Assembly (NCBI GenBank): GCA_903824295.1
Contig: CAIJWE010000088.1
Location: 1-64,000, forward strand
Reading direction: 5' to 3'
Source of the DNA: an uncultured Chlorobiaceae bacterium
Lineage (GTDB): Bacteria; Bacteroidota; Chlorobiia; Chlorobiales; Chlorobiaceae
Length of the DNA: 64,000 nucleotides
Shown here: positions 28,201 to 36,457 of the stretch, one piece after another
How the letters are laid out: each line of letters starts with the position of its first letter
Numbering within the stretch: the first letter of the stretch is position 1
The notes under the pieces: generated by a model
What the model saw: the letters and a program-made list of their open reading frames with translations, nothing else
The model's database searches: none
Told to the model about the DNA's origin: nothing
Translations under genes and position numbers: made by a program

Positions 28201-28890
28201 TATCGAATTGTTAGTAGTAATCAGTTATCAGTTATCAGTAATCAGGAAGAAGAAGAGTTTGTTACTGACGGCTGTCAACTGACGGCTGACAGCTTCCCGC
28301 CCGATGCAGACAACGTCATTCCCATTCTCGACGGCGACTGGTTTTCCGACGACATTACCGAGCGGTTCCGCAAGTTCCTGCGTGTCACCTTTGGTGAGGA
28401 GCATTATGAGGAGAATCTGAAGTTTATCGAGGTGGCGCTTGGCAAGGATATCCGCAAGTATTTCCTTAAGGATTTTTATAACGATCATCTGCGCCGGTAC
28501 AAAAAACGCCCGATTTACTGGCTTTTCAGCAGCCCGAAAGGCAGCTTCAATGCGCTCATCTACATGCACCGCTACCGCCCCGATACAGCGAGTGTGGTGC
28601 TCAACGGCTATCTGCGCGAGTTTCGCACCAAGTTGCTTTCCCGTAAAAGCCAACTCGAAGCGGTCAGCATCAGCGCCAGCGCTTCAGCGGGCGAAAAAAC
28701 CAAAGCACTGAAAGAGATCGAAAGCCTCAGGAAAATGATTGAAGAGCTTGAGAGCTATGAGCGCGACGTGCTCTACCCGCTTGCGACCCAGCAGATTGCC
28801 ATCGACCTTGACGACGGTGTAAAAGTGAACTACCAGAAATTCGGCCCGGCTCTCAAAAAGATCCCCGGCCTTGATGCAAAAGAGGAGTGA
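25279..28890 (+). CDS. pglX: BREX-1 adenine-specific DNA methyltransferase PglX
   Basis: A 1203-residue N6-adenine methyltransferase that marks self DNA for the BREX system. SAM-binding motif I is CDPACGSGHMLTYAFD at about residues 294-309; the catalytic NPPY lies in VVIANPPYMGSG at about residue 470. The N-terminal helical region and the C-terminal target recognition and spacer regions match the PglX length of about 1200. Residues about 976-1008 include a repeat-derived segment (SNQLSVISNQ.., CQLTADS..) inserted in frame. The start is five bases after the cassette 2 nuclease and a dead copy of its opening lies at 23148. It overlaps no downstream gene with the start I chose for the next ATPase. 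Confidence 0.94.
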   Translation: MDTAKLKKFAQFARRNLIKPISGKLELVLTDNSAAQRESAEAIIKLKEVIKSNGAEQVIERVAYTWFNRFCALRFMDVNRFNQIGNSRFSVVSPAEGQFQPEILAEAKSGHIEEEMVSDKIQQQIFALLDGKVPSRDPQGEAYRQLVVAACNYWHRAMPFLFERIDDYTELLMPEDLLSGNSILAYIREAMTPDACKNVEVIGWFYQFYISEKKDEVFEGLKKNKKITPENIPAATQLFTPHWIVRYLVENSLGRLWMLNRPKSKLIERMVYYIKPDQPESDFLHITKPEEIKICDPACGSGHMLTYAFDILYAIYEEEGYEPSEIPEKILTHNLYGIEIDERAGELAAFALTMKARAQQRRFFSKPIQPNICVLQNIQFDNVELKNYMDFIGRDLFTAPLQATLKQFEEADNFGSLIRPEVTDVAAMVRILEAKNVSGQLFLSSTHQKVLLALQQVDYLSPKYHVVIANPPYMGSGGMNGRLKTWVKDNYSNGKSDLFASFIERNLDLVKPSGAVAMITMQSWMFLFSFESLRTRIIGQNTILSMVHLGARAFNSIGGEVVSTTSFIIENSNHHDYKGSYLNLTEGNSEKEKEDAFHQAIQNPNCGWLYYASSDDFRIIRSNPIAYWASQNLRDAFSKFSSFSKYSDTRIGLITGDNDYYIRYWQEVSIDRVGLNYSRIEAKRSGKKWFPQSKGGDFRRWYGNHHTLVNWENDGKELQTRLHELGIRTLAHNFNLDKIFLPGITWTKISSGIFGARLQPTGFLFNDASANAFPASDEQQYQLLAFLCSKLPVEFLKVMNPTLNFLPGNVASLPISPTVITNSYINRNAIELVVCAKRDWDSYETSWDFINPPLLQSEYRNSTLNATYQNLRARWRKMTLEMQRLEEENNRILIDAYGLQDELTPEVPLNEITLTCNTHYRYSNNKNAEELEALLLADTMKEFISYAVGCMFGRYSLEAPGLILANQGEGLEDYYRIVSSNQLSVISNQEEEEFVTDGCQLTADSFPPDADNVIPILDGDWFSDDITERFRKFLRVTFGEEHYEENLKFIEVALGKDIRKYFLKDFYNDHLRRYKKRPIYWLFSSPKGSFNALIYMHRYRPDTASVVLNGYLREFRTKLLSRKSQLEAVSISASASAGEKTKALKEIESLRKMIEELESYERDVLYPLATQQIAIDLDDGVKVNYQKFGPALKKIPGLDAKEE
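28214..28293 (+). repeat. CAGT(T)AATC-type short repeat inserted in frame in pglX
   Basis: A run of AGTAATCAGTTATCAGTTATCAGTAATC followed by GACGGCTG..ACTGACGGCTGACAGC lies within pglX and keeps the frame open. The same motif flanks the four-helix-bundle gene at 33266 and 33678, so it is a dispersed short repeat. Confidence 0.75.
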
Positions 28891-28897
28891 AGTTCAG

Positions 28898-30052
28898 ATG
28901 AAAACGATAGAACACAATACCAACAACAACGGAACTCGTATGAAGCTGACATTAATTGACCTGAAAGGGTTCAAGGCTATAGATGCTCATTTTGGACAAA
29001 AAATACCGTTGGGAGATGTGACCATATTGCTGGGGGCCAACGGTTCCGGAAAAAGCAATGTGGTCTCATTTTTCAAGATGTTGAACTTCCTTACGACCGG
29101 CGCACTGCAGAATTATGTAGGAAAGCAAGGGGTTGGTCAGCTTTTGTTTTATGGCCCAAAAGTGACTGAGTCTATTTCTTTTATACTTCACTTTTCGTCT
29201 GAGAAGGCTACTGATACCTATGAGGTCAAACTGTCGTATGGGTTGCCTGATCGTCTGTTTATCAGCGGTGAAAAGGTAACATTCCGGAAAAATGGAAGGG
29301 AAAAACCTCAAGAGTACTATCTGGAAAGCGGCGGAGCTGAATCTGGATTAAGTAAGGATGAACGGCAGACAAGCAAGGTTGTTTATAGTCTTCTCTCTGG
29401 GATTCGTGCCTATCATTTTCATGACACTTCCGATACGGCACCCATTAAAGATCGTCGTTATGTGGACGATGCAAAATATCTTCGCCACGATGGCGGAAAC
29501 CTGGCTGCTTTTCTGAAAATGCTGAAGGAGCATGACGAGTACGCGCGATACTACGATCGGATTGTTCGACATATTCAGCGTGTTATGCCACAGTTCGGGG
29601 ATTTTTCTTTGGAGACCTTACCTGGAAATGACATGTATGTTCGTCTTAATTGGACGGATGTCTATGGCAGTGAATATCTTTTTGGGCCGGATCAAATTTC
29701 GGATGGGTCACTCCGTTTCATGGCTTTGACAACGCTATTATTGCAACCTCCGGCACTGTTGCCGAAGTTCATTATACTTGATGAACCGGAGCTTGGTTTA
29801 CATCCCGCTGCGATAGCGGAGTTGGCAGGGATGATTCATACGGTAGCGCAAAAAACCCAGATTCTTGTGGCTACGCAATCAACCCGTTTTGTGGATGAGT
29901 TCAATTCTGATGATCTGGTTATCGTTGATCGTGACGAGACAAATCGTTGTTCAGTTTTCAAAAAGTTGGATGCCGAGCAGCTTCAGGATTGGTTGAAAAA
30001 CTACAGTTTGTCAGAGTTGTGGGAGAAAAATGTGCTGGGAGGTCAGCCATGA
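28898..30052 (+). CDS. AAA/ABC-type ATPase of cassette 3
   Basis: A 384-residue ATPase of the AAA21/RecF-like kind. It contains LTLIDLKGFKAIDAHFG, Walker A GANGSGKS at residues 46-53, a SDGSLRFMAL signature, Walker B FIILDEPELGLHP at about residue 294, and the strand ILVATQSTRFVDEF. I chose ATG 28898, eight bases after the pglX stop and about ten bases after AGAGGAG; an ATG at 28940 would also fit the conserved start, and 28871 would overlap pglX. It is coupled to a DUF4276 gene by an ATGA overlap. This ATPase-DUF4276 pairing recurs in bacterial genomes and is a suspected defence unit. Confidence 0.85.
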   Translation: MKTIEHNTNNNGTRMKLTLIDLKGFKAIDAHFGQKIPLGDVTILLGANGSGKSNVVSFFKMLNFLTTGALQNYVGKQGVGQLLFYGPKVTESISFILHFSSEKATDTYEVKLSYGLPDRLFISGEKVTFRKNGREKPQEYYLESGGAESGLSKDERQTSKVVYSLLSGIRAYHFHDTSDTAPIKDRRYVDDAKYLRHDGGNLAAFLKMLKEHDEYARYYDRIVRHIQRVMPQFGDFSLETLPGNDMYVRLNWTDVYGSEYLFGPDQISDGSLRFMALTTLLLQPPALLPKFIILDEPELGLHPAAIAELAGMIHTVAQKTQILVATQSTRFVDEFNSDDLVIVDRDETNRCSVFKKLDAEQLQDWLKNYSLSELWEKNVLGGQP

Positions 30053-30729
30053 TTCGCCTGCATGTAACTGCTGAAGGCCAGACTGAACAGGCTTTTGTGA
30101 AAAAGGTGTTAGCTCCACACTTGGCCAAGTCAACTGTTTTTGCTGATGCTCGTTGTGTGCTGACGAGCAAAGACAAGCGGACAGCAAAAGAGTATCGCGG
30201 TGGATTACTGCACTATCAGAAAGCAAAAAACGATATTCTGACATGGCTGAAGGAAGATGGCAATCCAGAATGTCGTTTCACCACCATGTTTGATCTGTAT
30301 GCTTTGCCCGATGACTTTCCTGGCTATCAGGAGGCGTTAAGGCAAGCCGATCCTTACAAGCGTTGTGAAATACTGGAGGAAGCTCTCTACCAAAATATCG
30401 GAGACCATCGATTTATCCCCTACATTCAGCTTCATGAGTTTGAAGCACTCATTCTTGCTGACCCGCAAAAGTTAGACTGGGAATACATGGAGCATGATAA
30501 TCCTATCAAGAATCTGTTACAAATGGTTGGCGCACAGAATCCGGAATTAATCAATGACGGGTGGGAGACAGCGCCATCAAAACGGATTATCAAAGAAATT
30601 CCGGAATATGATAAAGTCAGTTCAGGTGTGTTGGTGACTGCGAAAATCGGACTTCCTGTTTTGCGGAGGAGATGCCGCCATTTTCACGAATGGGTGAGTC
30701 GTATTGAGAAGCTGGGAGAAACAACGTGA
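30049..30729 (+). CDS. DUF4276 protein, TOPRIM-like putative effector (cassette 3)
   Basis: A 226-residue DUF4276 protein. Its opening IRLHVTAEGQTEQAFVKKVLAPHL is the family signature (E9). FTTMFDLYALPDDFPG supplies a conserved acidic strand (D82), and YIQLHEFEALILADP near residues 126-139 is the other hallmark. The fold is considered close to TOPRIM/OLD nucleases. The start at 30049 overlaps the ATPase stop (ATGA) and the stop overlaps the pglZ start (GTGA), so the cassette is knitted into the BREX message on its pglZ side. Nuclease function is inferred. Confidence 0.85.
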   Translation: MIRLHVTAEGQTEQAFVKKVLAPHLAKSTVFADARCVLTSKDKRTAKEYRGGLLHYQKAKNDILTWLKEDGNPECRFTTMFDLYALPDDFPGYQEALRQADPYKRCEILEEALYQNIGDHRFIPYIQLHEFEALILADPQKLDWEYMEHDNPIKNLLQMVGAQNPELINDGWETAPSKRIIKEIPEYDKVSSGVLVTAKIGLPVLRRRCRHFHEWVSRIEKLGETT

Positions 30730-33260
30730 ACAATCGCATCGCCCAGGCGCTGAACCGGCTCTTTGAGTGTCACCGTATTGTCTTCTGGAATGATACGAAG
30801 CATGAGTTGCGTGAGGAATTCGACTCATTGCAGCTTGAGGGTGTTGAAAAAGTTGAGCTTGTTAACAATGAGTTTGGAGTGAAGTATCACATTCTGCGAG
30901 AACAGCCGGAACAGAAATTCCTGCTCTATCGTGAAGGGCCACAACCAGCAATGCTCGATAACTGGCTCCTCGATGTAGAGCTTGCTCATGGGGAGTTCCG
31001 TGCTGATCAGTCGAGTATCTGGCTCTCAGAGTTGGAGCTTGGCAGTGATTTTCGGGATGTGGTGAAGGATCATGCTGAATTCTACAAGTCTGCGAAGAGG
31101 ATTGAGAACCTCAAGAAATTGCTCAAGTCGGATGATACGCCCGGACTGATCAGGCTGAAAATGCTTGCGGTTTGTGCCGGTTCCGCCCCTCAGCTCGATA
31201 TGGTGGTGGAGCACCTGCTCGACGAGTTGGCTGGGAGCACTTCGAATGAAAAACAGTTGGGGCTGGAATTGCAGGATGGTGACAAGTTCCGGTTGATTGA
31301 GCGCTGTCGGTTGGATGGCTATTTCTGGGAACTGATGAAACGGAGCTACGGCTATGAAGCATCTGAACCCGGTATAAAGGATTTCGTTATTGAACTGTTC
31401 AAGTTCTGCTTTTCCGTCGGAACCGATGGGCAGGGTAAGCTTTCCGGTGATGCGCTGGTGTTTTTGAAGCGCTGGAAAGACAGCCGTCAATTTGAGCGCT
31501 GCTTTGAAGCTCTTTCTGATGAGTGTGCCGGGATTCTGCGTCTTGCAGAGAAACTGGAGGGGCTTGATTTTCGTCAACTGATTGAACTCGATTATTTCCG
31601 GTTGATTGACCGAAAAATTATCAGTGATCTGGTTCGGGCTCTTGTTTCGCAGACGGTGTTCAGCCATGAGTTAACGCAATGGATCCGCCTGCGACGCCAA
31701 GGCCACTGGTTCAAAGAGTTCCGCCATTTCTATGAGGCTGTTGAGTATGCTGCGCTTTTCATGCATGCAATCGAAGAGGCAAAACTGGAGATGAACTCCA
31801 TGGCTGACGGCGTGCAGCAGTACAGCCGCTTTTGGTTTCGGCTCGATCAGTTCTACCGCAAATTCACCCACCACGCCAGCATCTCCGCCCAGGCCTCGCT
31901 GATGGCGGAATTGAGCGAAAAAGTGGAAAATCTTTACTCTAACAACTATCTCCTGAAGCTGAACGACCGGTGGCAGTCGTTTGTTGACAAAACCGATTCA
32001 TGGGAGGCTTCTCCTGTTCCCTTACAGAAGAGTGTTTTCGAGCGGTTTGTACAGCCATTTCTCTCGAAGAAAAATAAAGTCTGTGTCATTATTTCTGATG
32101 CGTTACGCTACGAACTCGGTGATGAATTGCTCACGATTATTCGGCAGGAAGACCGGTATGACGCACAGTTGGAACCGGTGCTCGCAATGCTGCCGAGCTA
32201 TACACAGCTCTGTATGGCCTCGCTTTTGCCGAACAGAGCGCTGGAGCTTGCCGATAACGATACGGGGACGGTAATGGTGGATGGCCTCAGCTCGCAGGGT
32301 ACGGCCAATCGCTCGAAAATTCTCAGCCAGTCAGCTTTATGGCGGGGTACCGCAGTCAAGGCGGATGAGGTGATGGCACTTAAGGGTGATGAGTGCCGGG
32401 CATTGCTACGCGATCATGATGTGGTCTATGTCTACCATAATCGCATTGACCTTACTGGTGACAAGCGCGAATCGGAAGAACGGGTGTTCGAAGCTGTTGA
32501 AGAGAGTTTGCAGGATCTTGTCAAGCTGATCAAGAAACTCACCGGAGCCAATGCCAATAACTTGCTGGTCACTTCTGATCATGGATTTATCTACCAGAAT
32601 CGAGCTCTTGACGAGAGCGATTTTTCAGCAGAGGAGGCAGAGGGTGAGCGGATTCTTTTCCGTGATCGGCGATTTGTGCTTGGGAAGGGATTAAAAGAGG
32701 CTTCTGGTCTCCGGAAGTTCAATTCCTCACAGCTTGGATTGACGGGAAATATGGAGGTGCAGATTCCGAAATCAATCAATCGCTTGCGTCTCAAGGGTTC
32801 TGGCAGCCGTTATGTGCATGGAGGGGCATCGTTGCAGGAGGTGGTGGTTCCCCTTATCAGGATCAATAAAAAGCGGCAGAGCGACATTACGGTTGTTGAC
32901 GTGGATATTATTCGTGGCACCAGCTCGGTTATTACATCCGGTCAGCTCGCCGTCGTACTCTATCAGTCGCAGCCGGTTACCGAAAAGGTTCAGACAAGGA
33001 CTCTTGTTGCCGGGATGTATACTCTTGCTGGAGATCTGATTTCCGATTTCCACACTTTTGTTTTTGATATTAGCTCGGATAATTCACGAGATCGTGAGCG
33101 GCAGGTGCGTTTTCTGTTGACCAGCAAAGCTGATGAGGTGAACGGTCAGGAGGTTATTTTGAGGCTGGATGAGAAATATCCTGGTACCTCCCACTACAGC
33201 GAGTACAAGTCGATCCGCTATCTTATGCGGCGGTCATTTACCAGCGATTTTGATTTCTAA
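30726..33260 (+). CDS. pglZ: BREX-1 alkaline-phosphatase-like protein PglZ
   Basis: An 844-residue PglZ (type A). The N-terminal MNNRIAQALNRLFECHRIVFW region is conserved in BREX-1 PglZ. The phosphatase core holds the metal-binding VCVIISDALRYELGDEL at about residue 452 and the second metal site TSDHGFIYQN at about residue 617. The C-terminal VHGGASLQEVVVPLI is also typical. PglZ is a core BREX subunit, thought to act as a phosphodiesterase or phosphatase. It starts at a GTG overlapping the DUF4276 stop. A repeat array follows its stop. Confidence 0.93.
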   Translation: MNNRIAQALNRLFECHRIVFWNDTKHELREEFDSLQLEGVEKVELVNNEFGVKYHILREQPEQKFLLYREGPQPAMLDNWLLDVELAHGEFRADQSSIWLSELELGSDFRDVVKDHAEFYKSAKRIENLKKLLKSDDTPGLIRLKMLAVCAGSAPQLDMVVEHLLDELAGSTSNEKQLGLELQDGDKFRLIERCRLDGYFWELMKRSYGYEASEPGIKDFVIELFKFCFSVGTDGQGKLSGDALVFLKRWKDSRQFERCFEALSDECAGILRLAEKLEGLDFRQLIELDYFRLIDRKIISDLVRALVSQTVFSHELTQWIRLRRQGHWFKEFRHFYEAVEYAALFMHAIEEAKLEMNSMADGVQQYSRFWFRLDQFYRKFTHHASISAQASLMAELSEKVENLYSNNYLLKLNDRWQSFVDKTDSWEASPVPLQKSVFERFVQPFLSKKNKVCVIISDALRYELGDELLTIIRQEDRYDAQLEPVLAMLPSYTQLCMASLLPNRALELADNDTGTVMVDGLSSQGTANRSKILSQSALWRGTAVKADEVMALKGDECRALLRDHDVVYVYHNRIDLTGDKRESEERVFEAVEESLQDLVKLIKKLTGANANNLLVTSDHGFIYQNRALDESDFSAEEAEGERILFRDRRFVLGKGLKEASGLRKFNSSQLGLTGNMEVQIPKSINRLRLKGSGSRYVHGGASLQEVVVPLIRINKKRQSDITVVDVDIIRGTSSVITSGQLAVVLYQSQPVTEKVQTRTLVAGMYTLAGDLISDFHTFVFDISSDNSRDRERQVRFLLTSKADEVNGQEVILRLDEKYPGTSHYSEYKSIRYLMRRSFTSDFDF

Positions 33261-33265
33261 GTTGT

Positions 33266-33307
33266 CAGTAATCAGTAATCAGTAATCAGTAATCAGTAAT
33301 CAGTTGT
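33266..33307 (+). repeat. 7-bp tandem repeat CAGTAAT
   Basis: Five exact CAGTAAT units (33266-33300) and a CAGTTGT variant lie between pglZ and the four-helix-bundle gene. The inverse complement occurs at 33678-33702 on the far side of that gene. Confidence 0.9.
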
Positions 33308-33322
33308 CAGTGGGAGGGGGTT

Positions 33323-33682
33323 ATGAGGTTTGAGGATTTGGAAGTTTGGAAGCGGTCGGCGAGGCTTTCGGCTGAGCTGTATAAGTCGTTTGCTGATTGT
33401 AAGGATTTTGGTTTTAGAGATCAGATAACTCGTTCGGGATTATCTATTCCGAGCAACATTGCTGAGGGCTTGGAGAGAAGTTCAAAAAAAGAGTTCATCA
33501 GGTTTTTGCAATATTCCAAGGGATCATGCGGTGAGCTGAGAACGCAAATTTATATCGGTATAGACATTGGCTATATCAAGAAATCTCAAGGCAATACGTG
33601 GGTGAACGAAACCAGAGAAATCTCCGCCATGCTGGTTGGCCTCATCAACTCAATAGAAAAACAACTGAAAACTGACCACTGA
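33323..33682 (+). CDS. four-helix-bundle protein (S23/TIGR02436 family)
   Basis: A 119-residue helical protein of the S23 family, first seen in 23S rRNA intervening sequences and related to the Avd protein of diversity-generating retroelements. Diagnostic segments are FEDLEVWKRSARLSAELYKSF, DQITRSGLSIPSNIAEGLERSS and EFIRFLQYSKGSCGELRTQ. It is not a BREX core gene. It is bracketed by inverted copies of the CAGTAAT repeat, one overlapping its stop codon, which suggests arrival as a small unit. Function unknown; probably a scaffold or nucleic-acid-binding oligomer. Confidence 0.88.
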   Translation: MRFEDLEVWKRSARLSAELYKSFADCKDFGFRDQITRSGLSIPSNIAEGLERSSKKEFIRFLQYSKGSCGELRTQIYIGIDIGYIKKSQGNTWVNETREISAMLVGLINSIEKQLKTDH

Positions 33683-33702
33683 TTACTGACAACTGATTAC
33701 TG
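33678..33702 (-). repeat. inverted copy of the CAGTAAT repeat
   Basis: ACTGATTACTG occurs twice (33678-33688 and 33692-33702), the reverse complement of the array at 33266. It overlaps the end of the four-helix-bundle gene and ends eight bases before brxL. Confidence 0.85.
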
Positions 33703-33709
33703 AAAACAG

Positions 33710-35764
33710 ATGACTCTTTTCGACCAGAAAATAAACACCCATTTCTCCGGGCTTGTTGTTCGCAAGGATCTTGTCAAGACCGTCAAAGGCAATGCCATTG
33801 TTCCAACGTATGTTCTTGAGTACCTGCTGGGTCAATACTGTGCGACAAGCGATGAGGCTTCGATTCAAACCGGCATCGAGACTGTTAAGGAGATTCTGCG
33901 TAAACACTATGTGCATCGCAATGAAGCAGGATTGGTTCGATCCAATATCAAGGAGAAGGGAAGATATAAGGTTATCGACAAAATCAGTGTGGCGCTGAAT
34001 GACAAAAGCGATGCCTACGAGGCTGAGTTTTCGAATCTTGGAATCAGGAAGGTTCTGGTTGATTCCGGCACGATCAAGAGCCATCCAAAATTACTGGTTG
34101 GGGGAGTATGGTGCATTGCAGATATTGAGTATGAGTTCAAGGAAGAGAAGAACGCTGTGCCGTGGATCCTTTCGACACTGAAACCGATTCAGTTGTCCCG
34201 TTTCAATTTTGAAGGTTATGTTGAAGCTCGCAAGCAATTCTCCACTGACGAGTGGATTGATCTGCTGATCCAGAGCATCGGATTCAATCCTGAAATGTTC
34301 GGAAAACGCAGCAAACTGACTCAGCTCGTCAGGCTGATCCCCTACTGTGAACGCAACTACAATCTGATTGAACTTGGCCCCAAGGGGACAGGGAAGTCTC
34401 ATATCTATTCGGAATTTTCTCCGCACGGTATTCTTATTTCCGGGGGTGAGGTGACGGTACCCAAGCTTTTTGTGAGCAACGCTTCGGGTAAAATTGGTTT
34501 GGTCGGCTATTGGGATGTGGTGGCCTTTGATGAATTTGCCGGTAAACAGAAACGGGTGGATAAGTCGCTGGTGGACATCATGAAAAACTACATGGCCAAT
34601 AAGTCTTTCTCCCGTGGTGTTGAAACCCTCGGAGCAGAAGCATCCATGGTCTTTGTTGGCAACACGCAGCATACCGTGCCCTACATGCTCAAGCACTCGG
34701 ATCTGTTTGATGAGTTGCCGGAAAAGTTTTATGACTCGGCATTTCTCGACCGCATCCATTTCTATGCACCAGGGTGGGAAGTGGATATTATTCGAGGAGA
34801 GATGTTCTCCAACGGTTATGGATTTGTCGTCGATTACCTTGCGGAAATACTCCGCTCAATGCGCAACCACGACTATTCAGATCGTTATCAGGAGCACTTT
34901 TCACTTTCTTCCGATCTATCAACCCGTGACCGGGATGGCGTTAACAAAACTTTTTCCGGTCTCATGAAGATCTTGTTCCCTCAAGGAGGAGCTTCAAAAG
35001 ATGAGATTGAAGAGCTGCTTAAATTTTCTATCGAAGGGCGAAAAAGGGTTAAAGACCAATTGATGCGGATCGATTCGACCTACCCAAAGGTTCATTTTGC
35101 TTATACGGATACTACCGGTCAATCAAGAACAGTTAAAACGCTCGAAGAGGAGGCATATCCTCATTTCTATAACAAAATGACTGATGTGGGTGATGGAAAG
35201 CTGCCTCAGGTTGAAAGCCGAGAGCTGGATTTCACAGAGGTTTCTCGAGCTGTTGTTGCTTCAGTTGCCACCCTTACCGTTAAAGAAGAGCATCTTACCT
35301 TTCAGGAGAACCAGCGTGGAGTCTCTTATGACTCGCTTTTTGGCTCATACCTGAGCGGAGCCAGCCGGATTGTTCTTACTGACCCCTACATTCGCCTTTT
35401 TTATCAGGTGCGAAATCTTATGGAGTTTCTTGAAACGGTTGTGAAGCACAAGCCGATGGAGGAGGAGGTTGCCGTTCATGTAATCACCACGGAAGACGAT
35501 TTCAAGGGAGATCAACAGAAAGAATATTTCGAAAAGATAGAGGAGTCCTGTATCGCTGCAGGAATTGCTTTTACCTGGGAGTTTGATGGAACAGGCACCA
35601 TTCACGCCCGACATATCGAGACGGACAACGGATGGAAAATCCTGCTTGATCGTGGACTGGATATTTTTCAGCACTATGAGATGAATGATACGTTTACCTT
35701 CAACAATCGCCTTCAGCAGTTCAGGCCCTGCAAGGCCTTTGAGGTGACGTTTGTTAAAAAGTAA
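33710..35764 (+). CDS. brxL: BREX Lon-like ATPase BrxL
   Basis: A 684-residue AAA+ protein, last gene of the type 1 BREX operon. Walker A ELGPKGTGKSH is at residues 221-231 and Walker B VVAFDEFAG at about 277. MVFVGNTQHTVPYM and SAFLDRIHFYAPGW are typical BrxL segments. The C-terminal 200 residues form the region once compared with Lon protease. BrxL forms DNA-bound hexamer/dodecamer barrels in studied systems and is needed for phage restriction. It is much longer than the second BrxL at 52147. A terminator follows. Confidence 0.93.
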   Translation: MTLFDQKINTHFSGLVVRKDLVKTVKGNAIVPTYVLEYLLGQYCATSDEASIQTGIETVKEILRKHYVHRNEAGLVRSNIKEKGRYKVIDKISVALNDKSDAYEAEFSNLGIRKVLVDSGTIKSHPKLLVGGVWCIADIEYEFKEEKNAVPWILSTLKPIQLSRFNFEGYVEARKQFSTDEWIDLLIQSIGFNPEMFGKRSKLTQLVRLIPYCERNYNLIELGPKGTGKSHIYSEFSPHGILISGGEVTVPKLFVSNASGKIGLVGYWDVVAFDEFAGKQKRVDKSLVDIMKNYMANKSFSRGVETLGAEASMVFVGNTQHTVPYMLKHSDLFDELPEKFYDSAFLDRIHFYAPGWEVDIIRGEMFSNGYGFVVDYLAEILRSMRNHDYSDRYQEHFSLSSDLSTRDRDGVNKTFSGLMKILFPQGGASKDEIEELLKFSIEGRKRVKDQLMRIDSTYPKVHFAYTDTTGQSRTVKTLEEEAYPHFYNKMTDVGDGKLPQVESRELDFTEVSRAVVASVATLTVKEEHLTFQENQRGVSYDSLFGSYLSGASRIVLTDPYIRLFYQVRNLMEFLETVVKHKPMEEEVAVHVITTEDDFKGDQQKEYFEKIEESCIAAGIAFTWEFDGTGTIHARHIETDNGWKILLDRGLDIFQHYEMNDTFTFNNRLQQFRPCKAFEVTFVKK

Positions 35765-35846
35765 AATAGCCCCGGTGCAATAGGGCTGGGATGTGACCCG
35801 GTTGAACTCCGCTGAGCTTCCGGGTTATCTCCATCACAGGAAAATT

Positions 35847-35884
35847 AAGCTGGCTATAAATCGAAATTCTGCCGGCTTTTTTTT
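35847..35884 (+). terminator. rho-independent terminator of the type 1 BREX operon
   Basis: AAGCTGGC pairs with GCCGGCTT (one G-T) and runs into a T-run of about eight. It marks the operon end. Confidence 0.75.
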
Positions 35885-35931
35885 ATCTTGCTTCGATTTT
35901 TTTGTTTTTAAAAAGTAACCCCTACACCGCC

Positions 35932-36438
35932 ATGCCAGAGGTTTTTCACTATCCCGCGAGCTATCCCGCCCTGTGGCTTGATTACTATTTCCTTGCAACC
36001 TGGGTGCTCGGTATGCTTTTTCTCGGTCTGGTGTGGGCCTTTTTTTACCGGTTTGGAAAATTTACCTATGGCGTCGATCTTGGCTGTTTCTGGAAGACCG
36101 CTCTGCTCGTTCTGCTTACCACTGTTTCGCTTGGCGGGCCGATGTACTACAACACCCGTTTTGCGGGTGAGCATGGCCAGGATGGTGATTCCATAAAAAT
36201 TGCCGGCGACCAGTTGCTCTATCTGGACCGCAAGGGGAACGAAAAAAAATTGCCGCTTGCGGCTGTTACGGCCATTTACCAGGAGAGCATTACCTACAAT
36301 CCGCCGCCGAAAATCTTTATTGTTGCCGCCAAACCTCCTCTCCGGGACTCGCTTTTTGTAACAACCAATCTTCTGGACTATCGGCGTTTTCTCTCCGATC
36401 TGTCGAAAAGAACCGGTATTGAAGCCAGGCTCCGCTGA
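35932..36438 (+). CDS. conserved membrane protein, function unknown
   Basis: A 168-residue protein with two membrane helices (residues about 18-42 and 56-75) followed by a soluble C-terminal domain with a beta-rich pattern (QLLYLDRKGNEKKLPLAAVTAI). I do not recognise a named family. I chose ATG 35932 over the upstream TTG at 35902 because it removes an unconserved leader. The stop is 19 bp before coaX, so the two are likely co-transcribed. The layout suggests a membrane-anchored PH-like or regulatory domain, but this is only an impression. Confidence 0.7.
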   Translation: MPEVFHYPASYPALWLDYYFLATWVLGMLFLGLVWAFFYRFGKFTYGVDLGCFWKTALLVLLTTVSLGGPMYYNTRFAGEHGQDGDSIKIAGDQLLYLDRKGNEKKLPLAAVTAIYQESITYNPPPKIFIVAAKPPLRDSLFVTTNLLDYRRFLSDLSKRTGIEARLR

Positions 36439-36457
36439 TTTTTATTCAGGATATTTG

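Noticed and set aside
28214-28293. Frameshift or pseudogene in pglX
   Set aside because: The repeat-derived stretch keeps the frame and the conserved C-terminal part continues, so the gene is intact.
29947-30048. Upstream start for the DUF4276 gene
   Set aside because: It would overlap the ATPase by over 100 bases; ATG 30049 begins exactly with the family signature and forms an ATGA overlap.
33266-33307. Possible CRISPR-like or origin repeats
   Set aside because: Seven-base units with no spacers and no dnaA or replication gene nearby. They fit a dispersed short repeat.
33323-33682. Avd-like protein of a diversity-generating retroelement
   Set aside because: The S23 fold is related to Avd, but no reverse transcriptase, template repeat or variable repeat is present nearby.
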